In this document: one piece after another, positions 15,772 through 25,335 of the stretch
How positions within the stretch are numbered: the first letter of the stretch is position 1
Layout: each line of letters starts with the position of its first letter
NCBI RefSeq assembly: GCF_021300775.1
Contig: NZ_JAJTJP010000001.1
Span: 613,963-677,962 of the forward strand
Source: Parvimonas micra
Lineage (GTDB): Bacteria; Bacillota; Clostridia; Tissierellales; Peptoniphilaceae
Length of the DNA stretch: 64,000 bases
Direction of reading: 5' to 3'
Notes under the pieces: generated by a model
Database searches by the model: none
The model's input: only the letters and a program-made list of their open reading frames with translations
Told to the model about the DNA's origin: nothing
Position numbers and translations under genes: made by a program

Positions 15772-17745
15772 TTAGAATAGTTCTTTTTTGATTTTGTCAT
15801 AAACTGCATCAACTGTAAATCCAAATTTTTCAAATAATAGATTTGCAGGAGCTGATGCTCCAAATGTATCCAGACCTATTGAAATTCCATCTAAGCCAAC
15901 ATATTTGCCCCAACCAAATGTTGATAGTGCTTCAATGCTAACTCTCTTTCTGATGTTATTTGGTAATACTTTTTCTTTATATTCTTTACTTTGTTTTTCA
16001 AATTCTTCCATACATGGCATTGATACAAGTCTTGTTGAAATGTTTTCTTCTAAAAGTTTTTCACAAACTTTGTAAGCCAATCCAACTTCTGAACCTGATG
16101 CCATTATAATCATTTCAAAATCTTTTCCAAAGTCTTTTAGTACATATCCACCTTTTAAAGCTTCAGATGAAGTTTCTTCTAAATTAGTTAATTTTTGTCT
16201 TGTTAGCGCTAGACAGCTTGGTGTTTTTCTATTCTTTAATGCAGAAATCCAAGCATAAGCTGTTTCTTTTGCATCACAAGGTCTATACATTGAAACATTT
16301 GGTGTTGATCTAAACATTGCTAAATGTTCAATAGGTTCATGTGTAGGTCCGTCTTCCCCAACTCCAATGCTATCGTGAGTTAAAACATATATAACTCCTT
16401 GATTCATAAGTGCAGAAAGTCTTACAGCAGGTTTTAAATAGTCACTAAATACAAAGAATGTCGCACAATATGGTAAAAGACCTCCATGTAATGAAATACC
16501 ATTACAAATAGCAGCCATTGCATGTTCTCTTACTCCAAAATGAATGTTCTTTCCACTTCTATTTTCTGGTGAATAAAATTCATATTCACTCATTGTAGAT
16601 TTGTTTGAAGGTCCTAAATCAGCTGAACCACCAAAAAGATTTGGAAGTAATTTAGAAAATCTATTAAGAACAATACCACTAGATTCTCTTGAAGCCATAT
16701 CTTTTTCAAATTCAACAATTGATGGATTATTTAAAATTTCTACATCAATCTCATCTTTAATAAATTTTTGGAATAAATCATATTTTTCAGGATATTTTAC
16801 CTTATATTCTTCTAATAATTTTTCCCATTCATCAACTGAAGTATTCTTTCTATCAACAACTTCTTTCATGTATTTTTTAACTTCTTCAGGAACATAAAAA
16901 CTTTCTTCATATTCCCAACCAATATTCTTTTTAAATGTTGGAATATTGTCTTCTCCTAATGGTTCACCATGTGCAGATGCGCTTCCTTCTTTTGTAGAAC
17001 CATATCCAATTTTTGTCTTTATTTCAATTAATGAAGGTTTATCAGTTAACTTCGCTCTTTCAATTGCTTCTTTAATTTCATTTATATTATTTCCATCAGC
17101 AACAAAATAAGTTTCCCAACCAAGAGCTTCATATCTTGCTCTTACATTTTCGCCAAAAGCAGTTGAAGTATCTCCTTCAATAGTTATATTATTGCTATCG
17201 TATAAAACTATAAGTTTTCCTAATTTTAATGTACCTGCTAATGAAGATGCTTCATTGCTGATACCTTCCATTAGACATCCATCACCAACTATTGAGTATG
17301 TATAATGATCTACAAGCTTACAATCATCAGTATTAAAAATAGAAGCTAAATGACTTTCAGCTAATGCCATACCAACAGCCATAGAAATACCTTGTCCAAG
17401 TGGACCAGTAGTTGCATCTATTCCTGCAGTATGTCCATATTCAGGATGTCCTGGTGTTAAACTGTCAATTTGTCTAAAATTCTTTATATCATCAATGCTA
17501 ACACCGTAGTCAAATAAATGAAGTAATGAATATAAGAGCATAGAACCATGTCCTGCTGATAAAATAAATCTATCTCTATCAAACCAATTTGGATTTTTGG
17601 GAGAAATCTTCATACAATCATTAAATAAAGTAAATGCCATAGGTGATGCTCCTAGCGGAAGTCCAGGATGTCCTGACTTTGCTTTTTGAATAGCATCAGC
17701 ACTTAATGTTCTCATAGTATTAATACATAAATTCTTAATTTCCAT
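15772..17745 (-). CDS. tkt: Transketolase
   Basis: 657 residues, normal full length. Transfers two-carbon units between sugar phosphates in the non-oxidative pentose phosphate pathway with thiamine diphosphate. The ThDP/Mg signature GDGCLMEG...DSNNITIEGD is at about residues 151-190, with substrate-binding histidines in KSGHPGLPLG and GHPEYGHTAG near the start. The pyrimidine-domain FGVREHAMAAICNGI contains the catalytic Glu. DSIGVGEDGPTHEPIEHL follows, then the C-terminal domain. Monocistronic, with its own promoter and terminator. Confidence 0.96.
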   Translation of the reverse strand: MEIKNLCINTMRTLSADAIQKAKSGHPGLPLGASPMAFTLFNDCMKISPKNPNWFDRDRFILSAGHGSMLLYSLLHLFDYGVSIDDIKNFRQIDSLTPGHPEYGHTAGIDATTGPLGQGISMAVGMALAESHLASIFNTDDCKLVDHYTYSIVGDGCLMEGISNEASSLAGTLKLGKLIVLYDSNNITIEGDTSTAFGENVRARYEALGWETYFVADGNNINEIKEAIERAKLTDKPSLIEIKTKIGYGSTKEGSASAHGEPLGEDNIPTFKKNIGWEYEESFYVPEEVKKYMKEVVDRKNTSVDEWEKLLEEYKVKYPEKYDLFQKFIKDEIDVEILNNPSIVEFEKDMASRESSGIVLNRFSKLLPNLFGGSADLGPSNKSTMSEYEFYSPENRSGKNIHFGVREHAMAAICNGISLHGGLLPYCATFFVFSDYLKPAVRLSALMNQGVIYVLTHDSIGVGEDGPTHEPIEHLAMFRSTPNVSMYRPCDAKETAYAWISALKNRKTPSCLALTRQKLTNLEETSSEALKGGYVLKDFGKDFEMIIMASGSEVGLAYKVCEKLLEENISTRLVSMPCMEEFEKQSKEYKEKVLPNNIRKRVSIEALSTFGWGKYVGLDGISIGLDTFGASAPANLLFEKFGFTVDAVYDKIKKELF

Positions 17746-17795
17746 ATCATTCCCTCACTTAAATATATTAGTTATAAAATAAACTTAACAAATTT

Positions 17796-17824
17796 ATTAT
17801 AACAATAATTAGAAATTTTTTCAA
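17796..17824 (-). promoter_or_regulatory. Promoter of tkt
   Basis: Minus strand TTGAAA (17819-17824), 17 bases, TATAAT (17796-17801); start near 17789, about 45 bases before the ATG. Confidence 0.65.
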
Positions 17825-17833
17825 TTATAATAT

Positions 17834-17866
17834 AAAAAAAGGTAGCAATTTAATTACTACCTTTTA
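17834..17866 (-). terminator. Terminator of hrcA-grpE-dnaK
   Basis: Hairpin GGTAGCAATT / AATTACTACC with one mismatch, followed on minus by TTTTTTT, 10 bases past the dnaK stop. Confidence 0.8.
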
Positions 17867-17875
17867 GAATTTTTT

Positions 17876-19696
17876 CTATTTATTTTCGTCTTCGTCAACT
17901 ACTTCATAATCAGCGTCAACTACATCATCTTTCTTTTGTTCTGCTCCTTGTCCTTGTGGATTAGCATTTTGATATAATTTTTCTGAAAGTTTATAGAATT
18001 CTTGAGTTAAAGCATCATTTTTTGCTTTAATATCTTCTGTATTATCAGTTGTTAAAGCTGTTTTTAATTCTTCTAATTTAGTATTAACTGCAGATTTTTC
18101 ATCTTCAGATAATTTACCTTCTAAATCTTTTAAAGTTTTTTCTGTTTGGTAAACTAATGATTCAGCATTGTTCTTAATTTCTACAGCTTCTTTTTTCTTT
18201 TTATCTTCTTGAGCAAATTGTTCTGCTTCTCTTACTTTCTTATTAATTTCTTCTTCAGATAATTTTGTTGAAGCAGTAATTGTAATTTTTTGTTCATTTC
18301 CTGATCCTAAATCTTTAGCATGAACATTTACAATTCCGTTAGCATCTATATCAAAAGTAACTTCGATTTGAGGAACTCCTCTTGGAGCAGCAGGAATACC
18401 TGTTAATTGGAATCTTCCTAATGTTGTATTATCGTGAGCGAATTCTCTTTCACCTTGTAAAACATGGATATCTACTGCTGTTTGACCATCTGCTGCTGTT
18501 GAGAAAATTTGGCTCTTCTTAGCAGGAATAGTTGTATTTCTTTCGATTAATCTTGTCATAACTCCACCCATAGTTTCAATACCTAATGATAATGGAGTAA
18601 CATCTAATAATAATAAATCTTTAACTTCTCCAGTTAAAACACCACCTTGAATTGCAGCTCCGATAGCAACACATTCATCAGGGTTAATATCCTTTTGAGG
18701 TTCCTTACCGATTAATTTCTTAACTGCTTCTTGTACAGCTGGAATTCTTGTTGAACCACCAACTAAAAGAACTTTATCAATTTCTGATGCAGTAAGACCA
18801 GCATCATTTAAAGCTTCTCTAACTGGAACTAATGTTTTATCAACTAAGTCTGAAGCTAATTCTTCAAATTTTGCTCTCTTAATATCCATATTTAAGTGAA
18901 CTGGTGCTCCATCAACTGCAGTGATAAATGGTAAGTTTACATTTGTAGTCATTGTAGTTGAAAGTTCTTTCTTAGCTTTTTCAGCAGCATCTTTCAATCT
19001 TTGCATTGCTGTTACGTCTTTACTTAAATCAATTCCATTTTCTTTCTTAAATTCAGAAATCATGTAATTCATTAAAACTTCGTCGAAATCATCTCCACCA
19101 AGTCTATTATTTCCTCTTGTAGATAATACTTCGAAAACTCCATCTCCAATTTCTAATATAGAAACGTCAAATGTACCACCACCAAGGTCGAATACCATTA
19201 TTTTATGTTGTTCAGTGTCTTTGTCCATTCCATAAGCAAGAGCTGCTGCAGTTGGTTCGTTAATAATTCTCTTAACATCTAAACCAGCAATCTTTCCAGC
19301 GTCTTTTGTAGCTTGTCTTTGGCTATCTGTAAAGTAAGCAGGAACTGTTATTACAGCTTCTGAGACAGTTTCTCCTAAATAACTTTCAACATCTGATTTA
19401 ATTTTTTGTAAAATCATTGCTGAAATTTCTTCTGGGCTATATTCTTTATCATCTATTTTTACTTTGTAATCTGTTCCCATTTCTCTTTTAATTGATGTTA
19501 TTGTTCTTGCTGCATTTGTTATTGCTTGTCTTTTAGCTGTTTCTCCAACTAATCTTTCTCCATTTTTTGTAAAAGCAACTACTGAAGGAGTTGTTCTATT
19601 TCCTTCTACGTTTGCTATAATTGTTGGTTCTCCACCTTCCATAACAGCTACTGCTGAGTTTGTTGTACCTAAATCAATACCTATAATTTTTGACAT
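17876..19696 (-). CDS. dnaK: Chaperone DnaK (Hsp70)
   Basis: 606 residues, standard for Firmicutes. ATPase domain: [19 protein letters not shown] at the start, [15 protein letters not shown] near residue 170, and [11 protein letters not shown] near 310. Linker [15 protein letters not shown] is followed by the substrate-binding beta-sandwich. A helical lid ends in [13 protein letters not shown], the acidic DnaK tail. Works with GrpE (next gene upstream) and DnaJ, whose gene is not here but at 48.6 kb. Start has TAGGAGGGA. Third gene of the CIRCE-controlled operon. Confidence 0.98.
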   Translation of the reverse strand: MSKIIGIDLGTTNSAVAVMEGGEPTIIANVEGNRTTPSVVAFTKNGERLVGETAKRQAITNAARTITSIKREMGTDYKVKIDDKEYSPEEISAMILQKIKSDVESYLGETVSEAVITVPAYFTDSQRQATKDAGKIAGLDVKRIINEPTAAALAYGMDKDTEQHKIMVFDLGGGTFDVSILEIGDGVFEVLSTRGNNRLGGDDFDEVLMNYMISEFKKENGIDLSKDVTAMQRLKDAAEKAKKELSTTMTTNVNLPFITAVDGAPVHLNMDIKRAKFEELASDLVDKTLVPVREALNDAGLTASEIDKVLLVGGSTRIPAVQEAVKKLIGKEPQKDINPDECVAIGAAIQGGVLTGEVKDLLLLDVTPLSLGIETMGGVMTRLIERNTTIPAKKSQIFSTAADGQTAVDIHVLQGEREFAHDNTTLGRFQLTGIPAAPRGVPQIEVTFDIDANGIVNVHAKDLGSGNEQKITITASTKLSEEEINKKVREAEQFAQEDKKKKEAVEIKNNAESLVYQTEKTLKDLEGKLSEDEKSAVNTKLEELKTALTTDNTEDIKAKNDALTQEFYKLSEKLYQNANPQGQGAEQKKDDVVDADYEVVDEDENK

Positions 19697-19713
19697 AATT
19701 TTTTCCCTCCTAA

Positions 19714-20244
19714 TTATTCACTAACTTTAACCATACTTGGTCTAATTACTTTATCTTTAATTTTATATCCTTTTTCAAAAGTTTCTATTACTATACCACT
19801 TTCTACTCCTTCTTTACTTTCAGTCATAACTGCATTATGTAAATTCGGATCAAAAGTAGCTCCATCACTTTCAATTTCCTCAACCATTTCGGATTTTAAA
19901 ATTGATTCAAATTGATCTTTAATCATTACAAAGCCTTTAACAGCATCATCTTCTAAATTCACATGAGCAAAAGCTCTATTAAAATTATCTAATACTGGTA
20001 ATAGCTTTAAAATCAATCCTTCATTTGCAAGTATAATAGAATTTGATTTTTCTCTTTCTGTTCTGTTTTTATAATTTACAAAATCAGCTTGAAGTCTTAA
20101 AAGTTGATTTTTTAATTCTTCAATTTCAGAATTAACTTTATTTTCAACTTCTTCAGAAGAGTTTTGATCGGATTCTTTTTTTTCTACTTCTTCAGTAGTC
20201 TCTTCTTTAATTTCTTTTTCTAATTCTTTATTTTCTTCTTTCAA
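19714..20244 (-). CDS. grpE: Nucleotide exchange factor GrpE
   Basis: 176 residues. Releases ADP from DnaK. Starts at TTG (20244) with GGGAGG nine bases upstream; no ATG in frame is better placed. The first 45 residues are almost all Glu, Lys, Ser and Asn. A coiled coil follows ([20 protein letters not shown]), then [11 protein letters not shown] and the C-terminal wing with [10 protein letters not shown] and [16 protein letters not shown], all family hallmarks. Sits between hrcA and dnaK. Confidence 0.95.
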   Translation of the reverse strand: MKEENKELEKEIKEETTEEVEKKESDQNSSEEVENKVNSEIEELKNQLLRLQADFVNYKNRTEREKSNSIILANEGLILKLLPVLDNFNRAFAHVNLEDDAVKGFVMIKDQFESILKSEMVEEIESDGATFDPNLHNAVMTESKEGVESGIVIETFEKGYKIKDKVIRPSMVKVSE

Positions 20245-20259
20245 CTATTTTGCCTCCCG

Positions 20260-21273
20260 TCATTTTAAAATATCTCTAAATCTATCATTTAAACTTATTA
20301 AAGTAGATATTATCTTTTCATAATCCATTCTAGTAGGACCTATTACCGCAATCTTACCTTTGCTACCATCTCCAAGATCATATGACGTTGCAACAATTGT
20401 ATTTTCATTTAAAAAGTCTTTATTATTTTCACGTCCTATACTTACATATATTTCATCTCCATTATAACTTAAAAACAAATCTTCTAACTCATTTTTATTC
20501 TCTAAGAAATGAATTAATTCCTTAGCCTTATTTAAGTCTCTATATTCTGGAAAATTAAATATATTTGAAATACCTTCAAGTTCTATGTTAGATTTTTCAG
20601 TTTTTGAAATTTCATTTCCTATCAAATTCGTAATATCTGTTATAAATGGAATCTTTGATACAAAAGTTAATTTCAAATACTCTAATCTATCATTTAAATC
20701 AGTTACTTTTACATTAATTAAATATTTTTTTAAGTAAAATATCAAATCTTGTAAAAGTTCATCGCTAAGTTCAGTTTTTGAATCAAATACTGTATTAATT
20801 ACCTTACCATTATCAAAAACAAAAACTAGTACATAAGAATTTCCGCTTATTTTTATAACATCAATACTCTTAACAGAACAATCCATATAATCTGTAATCA
20901 TTGTAGCAGTAATACATTCTGTTACTTCAGAAATTATCTTTGCAGACTCTTTGAAAATTTTACTTTTCTCTTTAATATGTCTTGATAAAATGTCAACTCC
21001 ATAAGTGTTTTTAGAAATCTCATCAAAATGAGAGGACAATAGATAATTAACATAATGTCTATATGCCTTGTCTGATGGAATTCTCCCAGAAGATGAATAA
21101 GCTTTATTTAGAAAACCTAATTCTTCTAAATCACTCATCTCATTTCTAACCGTTGCTGAACTAACTCCCATATCATATTGTTTTGAGATTGTTCTAGAGC
21201 CAATCGGTTCAGATGTGCTAATATAACTATCTATTATGGCATATAAAATTTTCAATTTTCTATCATCAAGCAT
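20260..21273 (-). CDS. hrcA: Heat-inducible repressor HrcA
   Basis: 337 residues. Represses class I heat-shock genes by binding CIRCE; activity is tuned by GroE in the species studied. The N-terminal winged helix reads LDDRKLKILYAIIDSYISTSEPIGSRTI...GVSSATVRNEMSDLEELGFL, the family signature, and SGRIPSDKAYRHYV follows. The GAF-like middle and C-terminal domain end in IGPTRMDYEKIIS. A CIRCE element lies 16 bases upstream of the ATG, so the gene regulates itself along with grpE and dnaK. Confidence 0.97.
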   Translation of the reverse strand: MLDDRKLKILYAIIDSYISTSEPIGSRTISKQYDMGVSSATVRNEMSDLEELGFLNKAYSSSGRIPSDKAYRHYVNYLLSSHFDEISKNTYGVDILSRHIKEKSKIFKESAKIISEVTECITATMITDYMDCSVKSIDVIKISGNSYVLVFVFDNGKVINTVFDSKTELSDELLQDLIFYLKKYLINVKVTDLNDRLEYLKLTFVSKIPFITDITNLIGNEISKTEKSNIELEGISNIFNFPEYRDLNKAKELIHFLENKNELEDLFLSYNGDEIYVSIGRENNKDFLNENTIVATSYDLGDGSKGKIAVIGPTRMDYEKIISTLISLNDRFRDILK

Positions 21274-21288
21274 TTTATCACCTCTTTT

Positions 21289-21315
21289 TTAGCACTCAAT
21301 CTATTAGACTGCTAA
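21289..21315. promoter_or_regulatory. CIRCE operator
   Basis: TTAGCACTC, 9 bases, GACTGCTAA: the consensus inverted repeat with a single change in the right arm (GAG to GAC). It lies between the -10 box and the hrcA start, over the transcription start. Confidence 0.93.
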
Positions 21316-21319
21316 CAAT

Positions 21320-21348
21320 ATTATATTATTATTATTCCCCTATGTCAA
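21320..21348 (-). promoter_or_regulatory. Sigma-A promoter of hrcA-grpE-dnaK
   Basis: A perfect consensus on minus: TTGACA (21343-21348), 17 bases, TATAAT (21320-21325), with CIRCE immediately downstream. Confidence 0.88.
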
Positions 21349-21477
21349 GTTTTAAAACATTTTTTTAAAAAAATTTTTAAAATTAAGTAATTATCACTAG
21401 TTTTTAATAGTAATAAATATATCTTATTTAATAATAATGTATTTTTATATATTTTTTTTAAAATAAATTTTAAATAG

Positions 21478-21506
21478 TTGACAAATTTTTATAATATTGT
21501 TATTAT
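21478..21506 (+). promoter_or_regulatory. Promoter of the flavodoxin gene
   Basis: TTGACA (21478-21483), 17 bases, TATTAT (21501-21506) on plus. Transcription from about 21513 leaves a leader of about 118 AT-rich bases in which I see no obvious structure. The rest of the 315-base gap between hrcA and the flavodoxin (21349-21477) shows nothing else. Confidence 0.6.
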
Positions 21507-21630
21507 TATCTTGTAAAAATTATAACTTAAACTTATTTAGTTTTTAGGTTTAATTATAATTTAATATTGTATTACATATTAATACAATAAATTTTTACTT
21601 TGTTAGTTAAAATTTAAGGAGGACTTTTAA

Positions 21631-22056
21631 ATGAAAGTAGCAGTTGTATATTGGTCAGGTACAGGAAATACAGAAAAAATGGCTGATTGTATCGCAGAAG
21701 GTATTGAAAATGTAGGTTCTGAAGTAGAAGTAATCTTCTCTGATGATTTTGGCGCTGATATGTTAAACGATTATGATTTAATCGCTTTTGGTTGTCCAGC
21801 AATGGGAGATGAAGTTCTTGAAGAAACAAGCTTTGAACCAATGTTTGAAGAAGTTGAAGAAGAACTTAACGGAAGAAAAATTGCTTTATTCGGTTCATAT
21901 GAATGGAACGAAGGACAAAAATGGATGAAAGACTGGAAAGTTAGATGTGAAGGAGTTGGAGCTGTATTAGTAGCTGAACCACTTTGCGTATATGATTGTC
22001 CAACACCAGAAGATGAAGATGAATGTGTAGCATTCGGAGAAAAAATTGGTAAATAA
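21631..22056 (+). CDS. Short-chain flavodoxin
   Basis: 141 residues; an FMN electron carrier that can stand in for ferredoxin. The phosphate-binding loop SGTGNTEKMA begins near residue 9. The two FMN-flanking loops are recognisable at FGCPAMGDEVLEE and FGSYEWNEGQKWM. An acidic protein of normal short-chain length. AAGGAGGA ribosome site. One of only two plus-strand proteins in the window, with its own promoter and a hairpin terminator. Partner enzyme unknown. Confidence 0.92.
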   Translation: MKVAVVYWSGTGNTEKMADCIAEGIENVGSEVEVIFSDDFGADMLNDYDLIAFGCPAMGDEVLEETSFEPMFEEVEEELNGRKIALFGSYEWNEGQKWMKDWKVRCEGVGAVLVAEPLCVYDCPTPEDEDECVAFGEKIGK

Positions 22057-22069
22057 TTAATAATAAAAT

Positions 22070-22102
22070 AAAAAGTAGCTAAAAAATTAGCTACTTTTTT
22101 AT
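22070..22102. terminator. Bidirectional terminator after flavodoxin
   Basis: AAAGTAGCT-AAAAAATT-AGCTACTTTTTT between convergent genes ending at 22056 and 22120. Confidence 0.85.
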
Positions 22103-22119
22103 TTCAAACATTTATAAAA

Positions 22120-22845
22120 TTAAAGAGTTATTACATCTGCTTTTAATTTATATATTACATCTTTTCTTTCAACTATTATATTAACTTTTTCTGAAAGCTC
22201 TTCATCACATCTTATTTTTTCTAATAGTCTTTTTGATGGATTAATAGTATATGCATTACCAAATCTTCTAAGCATTGATAAATCTCCGGTAGTATCTCCA
22301 TATGCATATGATTTTTCAGTATCTATATTATATTTTTCAATTAACTCATTACATACTTTATCTTTACCTTCACTATGCCACATAGGATCTATCTCACCAG
22401 TAAATTTTCCATTATTATCATACAAATATTTTGTCGCTCTATATTCTGTAACATCATATTTCTTTGCCATCTCTTCAACTAAAAAGTCTGGACTTCCTGA
22501 AACAAAAAATATTAAATGGCCATTAGCTTTATGAAATTCTAGCTGATTTCTAGAAAAAACATAGACTCTTTCAAAAACTTTTTTTATTGATTGTTCTGCT
22601 ATGAACTTATTATAGTTTATATCAAAGCCTTTTAAATCACTTCTATATTTTTCAGAAAGAGCTTCAATATATGCATCATATGCTCCATATCTATTAACAT
22701 ATTCCATATATAATTGTTTTACGTCATTTACCCAAACACTCTCATCCAATATTTCGTATTTAATAAGTCTTTTAAAATGTTCAATCATTAGTGATTCTCT
22801 TGCTATAGTCCCATCTATATCAAAAAAAGCAGCAATATTTCCCAT
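22120..22845 (-). CDS. HAD-IB family phosphatase (SerB-like fold)
   Basis: 241 residues. Motif I is FFDIDGTIARES near residues 7-18, motif II FVSGSPDFLVEEMAKKY, a Lys in the GKDKVCNELIEKY segment (motif III) and YGDTTGDLSMLRRFG (motif IV). The arrangement, with a helical cap after motif I and GD...GD in motif IV, is that of HAD-IB enzymes such as phosphoserine or phosphocholine phosphatases. Soluble. First bases lie 8 from the stop of the small membrane protein, so it is last in a run of minus-strand genes. Substrate unknown. Confidence 0.85.
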   Translation of the reverse strand: MGNIAAFFDIDGTIARESLMIEHFKRLIKYEILDESVWVNDVKQLYMEYVNRYGAYDAYIEALSEKYRSDLKGFDINYNKFIAEQSIKKVFERVYVFSRNQLEFHKANGHLIFFVSGSPDFLVEEMAKKYDVTEYRATKYLYDNNGKFTGEIDPMWHSEGKDKVCNELIEKYNIDTEKSYAYGDTTGDLSMLRRFGNAYTINPSKRLLEKIRCDEELSEKVNIIVERKDVIYKLKADVITL

Positions 22846-22853
22846 ATAAACAC

Positions 22854-23150
22854 CTACTTTCTTTTAAAATTCATAAGTAATAAGGCATAAAATAGTGAAA
22901 CAACTCCACTTGTTCCAATAATCATTGCATAGTATAACGAATTGATACCCCTAGATGTTAAAATATTTGTCCATCCATCTGCTAAAAAAACAGTACCAAC
23001 TATAATTAAAACAAATGCTGGAATAAATTTTATAAATCTATTTTTAAATCTACCAAGTAAATATGTTACAAGCATTCCAACAAATATCGCAAGTAATACT
23101 GCAATAACTGACAATCTTTTTGCAACTAAAATTCCTAATAACTCTTTCAT
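22854..23150 (-). CDS. Small three-helix membrane protein, unknown
   Basis: 98 residues, mostly hydrophobic: segments at about residues 13-33, 39-58 and 72-92, separated by short basic loops (GRFKNRFIK) and ending FKRK. I do not recognise a family. It lies one base from the end of the CYTH gene and 8 before the HAD-IB gene, so it belongs to the same transcript. The tight packing and a plausible ribosome site support it as real. Confidence 0.6.
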   Translation of the reverse strand: MKELLGILVAKRLSVIAVLLAIFVGMLVTYLLGRFKNRFIKFIPAFVLIIVGTVFLADGWTNILTSRGINSLYYAMIIGTSGVVSLFYALLLMNFKRK

Positions 23151-23151
23151 A

Positions 23152-23697
23152 CTAACCTCTACTCTCTAATTCTTCTTTAAGCTCAGGCAATGATTTTAAA
23201 CAAATCTTGTCTTCGCTTATATTAAGTAATTTCAAAACTTCACACAAATCTTCGTAATTCGATACCTCAATTTCTATATAAGGATCAGGATATACTTCTT
23301 TATCCCAAATATCAATATCTATATGAGCATTTTTTAACTTATATGATGTCCTAAATTTTTTCTCTATATCAAGTTTATCATATCCTATAAGAGACATTAT
23401 TTTCAACATTTCTTCACTATTTTCTAAAGAAACATTATATTCATTAAACTCTTTCAAAAATTCATTTTTCTTATGTTCCTTATAAGTTAATTCTGAATTA
23501 ATTTCTTTTCCACTATCATCTAAAAATTTTCTAATTCTTAAAAAACTTCCCTTTGGAATATATTCAAACTTTGAAGAAGATAATCTAATATTTTCTTGAT
23601 TTTCATAGCCAAGAAATTTCGCTCCTAAATCTTTCAACTTATTTTTTATATCTTCAACATCAATATTTAAAATTTTAACTTCTAATTCTTTTTCCAT
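23152..23697 (-). CDS. CYTH-domain protein (triphosphate tunnel phosphohydrolase or cyclase family)
   Basis: 181 residues from ATG 23697, with AGGAGAT eight bases upstream; a longer frame to 23787 would overlap the phosphoesterase gene and lacks a site. The signature ExExK is at residues 4-8 (ELEVK). Other charged tunnel residues are present, such as SFLRIRKF, ELTYKEH, KFRTSY and the acid-rich DIDIWDKEVYPDPYIEIEV. Members include class IV adenylate cyclases, thiamine triphosphatases and inorganic triphosphatases. Which activity applies here cannot be told. Coupled to the metallophosphoesterase upstream. Confidence 0.82.
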   Translation of the reverse strand: MEKELEVKILNIDVEDIKNKLKDLGAKFLGYENQENIRLSSSKFEYIPKGSFLRIRKFLDDSGKEINSELTYKEHKKNEFLKEFNEYNVSLENSEEMLKIMSLIGYDKLDIEKKFRTSYKLKNAHIDIDIWDKEVYPDPYIEIEVSNYEDLCEVLKLLNISEDKICLKSLPELKEELESRG

Positions 23698-23698
23698 T

Positions 23699-24388
23699 TT
23701 ATCTCCTAATAAGTCTTGGGATAAATTGCAAGTAATCCGCAGAAATACAGTGAAATTCAATTCCTTCAACAACTTCATCAACCACATTATTTAAAGAATA
23801 TGCATGAAGATGGCCATATACTGCAACTTTTATATTATGTTTCTTTAAAAATAATCCAAAATCATTTAAAGTTCTATCTTTTTCAACTGGCGGATAATGA
23901 AAAAGGCAAATAATATCTTTTTCTTTATTTTTAACAGAATCCAAACTAAGTTTTAATCTTGTAAGTTCTCTGTTATAAATCTTTCTATCAGTATCTTCAG
24001 AAAATTCAGAAGACTTTGGAGAAAGCCAACCTCTCGTCCCAATAAAAACATAGTCTTCCGTTTCAATACTATTATTTTGTAAAAAAAACATATTTTTTAA
24101 ATTGAGTTCTTTTATTTTAGTTAAACTACTCCACCATAAATCGTGATTGCCCTTTAAAAAAATTTTCTTTCCCGGAAGACTTTCAATTCTCTTTAAATCA
24201 TTATATGCTTCATCAATTCTTAAAGCCCAAGATATATCTCCTGGAACAACAATATAATCATCTTCTTTTACAATATCTTTCCAAGCCTCAAACATTCTCT
24301 GTTCATAATTTTCCCATGCTGAGCCGAAAACTTCCATAGACTTATCTCCAGTATAATCTAAATGTAAATCAGATAAACCGTAAATCAT
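23699..24388 (-). CDS. Calcineurin-type metallophosphoesterase
   Basis: 229 residues. Dinuclear metal site motifs in order: DLHLD (residues 7-11), PGDISW, KGNHDLWW, an FHYPP segment and YGHLHAY near the C-terminus, i.e. D-x-H, GD, GNHD and GHxH. Belongs to the broad bacterial group often annotated as serine/threonine phosphatase or YkuE-like; the substrate is unknown. No signal peptide. It ends one base before the CYTH start, a pairing that may mean both act on phosphate esters. Confidence 0.85.
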   Translation of the reverse strand: MIYGLSDLHLDYTGDKSMEVFGSAWENYEQRMFEAWKDIVKEDDYIVVPGDISWALRIDEAYNDLKRIESLPGKKIFLKGNHDLWWSSLTKIKELNLKNMFFLQNNSIETEDYVFIGTRGWLSPKSSEFSEDTDRKIYNRELTRLKLSLDSVKNKEKDIICLFHYPPVEKDRTLNDFGLFLKKHNIKVAVYGHLHAYSLNNVVDEVVEGIEFHCISADYLQFIPRLIRR

Positions 24389-24396
24389 TCTAACTC

Positions 24397-25221
24397 CTAA
24401 ACAAAATTTTTAACTTTATCTATACTTTGACTTGCAAGTAAATATCCTTCCTTATATAAATCAATAACATCTTGCATATTAGTTGTAAAAGACTTAAATT
24501 TTAAAGGATTTACAGGTGCAAATACCAGTGCTTTATTGTCCCCTTCTAACTTATCAACTAAATCCATTGTTTCATTATATTTATATTTTTCATTTTCCAT
24601 AGCCTCTATGAACTTTGGATAATTTTTATAAGCAAGTCTTACTCTATCACTAACTTCTGATTTTACTCTTCTATATCCTCTATTTTTTGCTAGTAAGATT
24701 ATAAATTTTTCATAGCCTTTTTCTATCGCTCTTTCAAGAGGATTTGTATTATACATTCCACCATCAAAATATGGAATGCCATCAATTATAACATATTTTG
24801 CCATATCTGGTAGAGAAGATGAAGCTATTATTTTATCAACCATATCAGAAGTATTTTTTGCGTCTTTTGATGAAAAGAATTTATAACTACCATCAATCAA
24901 AGAAGTTACTCCCGCTTCGAATTCACCTTCTAAATTTTTGTCAAATTCAGGAAAATCAAAAATTCTATTAACCATTGATACTAAATCAATAGGTTCTGAA
25001 GAATTTTTTAATATTTCCATATTTTTTAAAAATTCATTAAACAATTTATTTACATCGAATTCTATTCCAGTAAGGAATTCAAATCCTGTAATTGCTCCTG
25101 CAGATACACCAACAATATAAGGAAATTTAATTTTATTTTCTTTAAAGCAATCTAGGACTCCTTTTAAAAAAGCTCCTCTCATCGCTCCACCTTCAATTAC
25201 TAATGCAACTTTATCATCCAT
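24397..25221 (-). CDS. Patatin-like phospholipase (RssA/YjjU type)
   Basis: 274 residues. Oxyanion loop EGGAMRGAFLKG begins at residue 9, nucleophile elbow G-V-S-A-G near residue 39, catalytic Asp in DGGMYNTNP near 165. So the Ser-Asp dyad and glycine loop are complete. Probably a cytoplasmic or membrane-associated lipid hydrolase; substrate not known. First of the block running down to 22.1 kb, separated from leuS by a terminator. Confidence 0.87.
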   Translation of the reverse strand: MDDKVALVIEGGAMRGAFLKGVLDCFKENKIKFPYIVGVSAGAITGFEFLTGIEFDVNKLFNEFLKNMEILKNSSEPIDLVSMVNRIFDFPEFDKNLEGEFEAGVTSLIDGSYKFFSSKDAKNTSDMVDKIIASSSLPDMAKYVIIDGIPYFDGGMYNTNPLERAIEKGYEKFIILLAKNRGYRRVKSEVSDRVRLAYKNYPKFIEAMENEKYKYNETMDLVDKLEGDNKALVFAPVNPLKFKSFTTNMQDVIDLYKEGYLLASQSIDKVKNFV

Positions 25222-25280
25222 AAATTACCTCACATTTACTAAGTTATATTTATTATTTTACCATAAAATAAAAAAATATA

Positions 25281-25314
25281 CAAAAAAGCAAGTCAATATG
25301 ACCTGCTTTTTTGT
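25281..25314 (-). terminator. Terminator of leuS
   Basis: On minus GCAGGTC-ATATT-GACTTGC followed by TTTTTT. The stem pairs fully only on minus, where the odd pair becomes G-U, which fixes the direction. Confidence 0.85.
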
Positions 25315-25335
25315 TTTATTTTTTAATTTAAAATT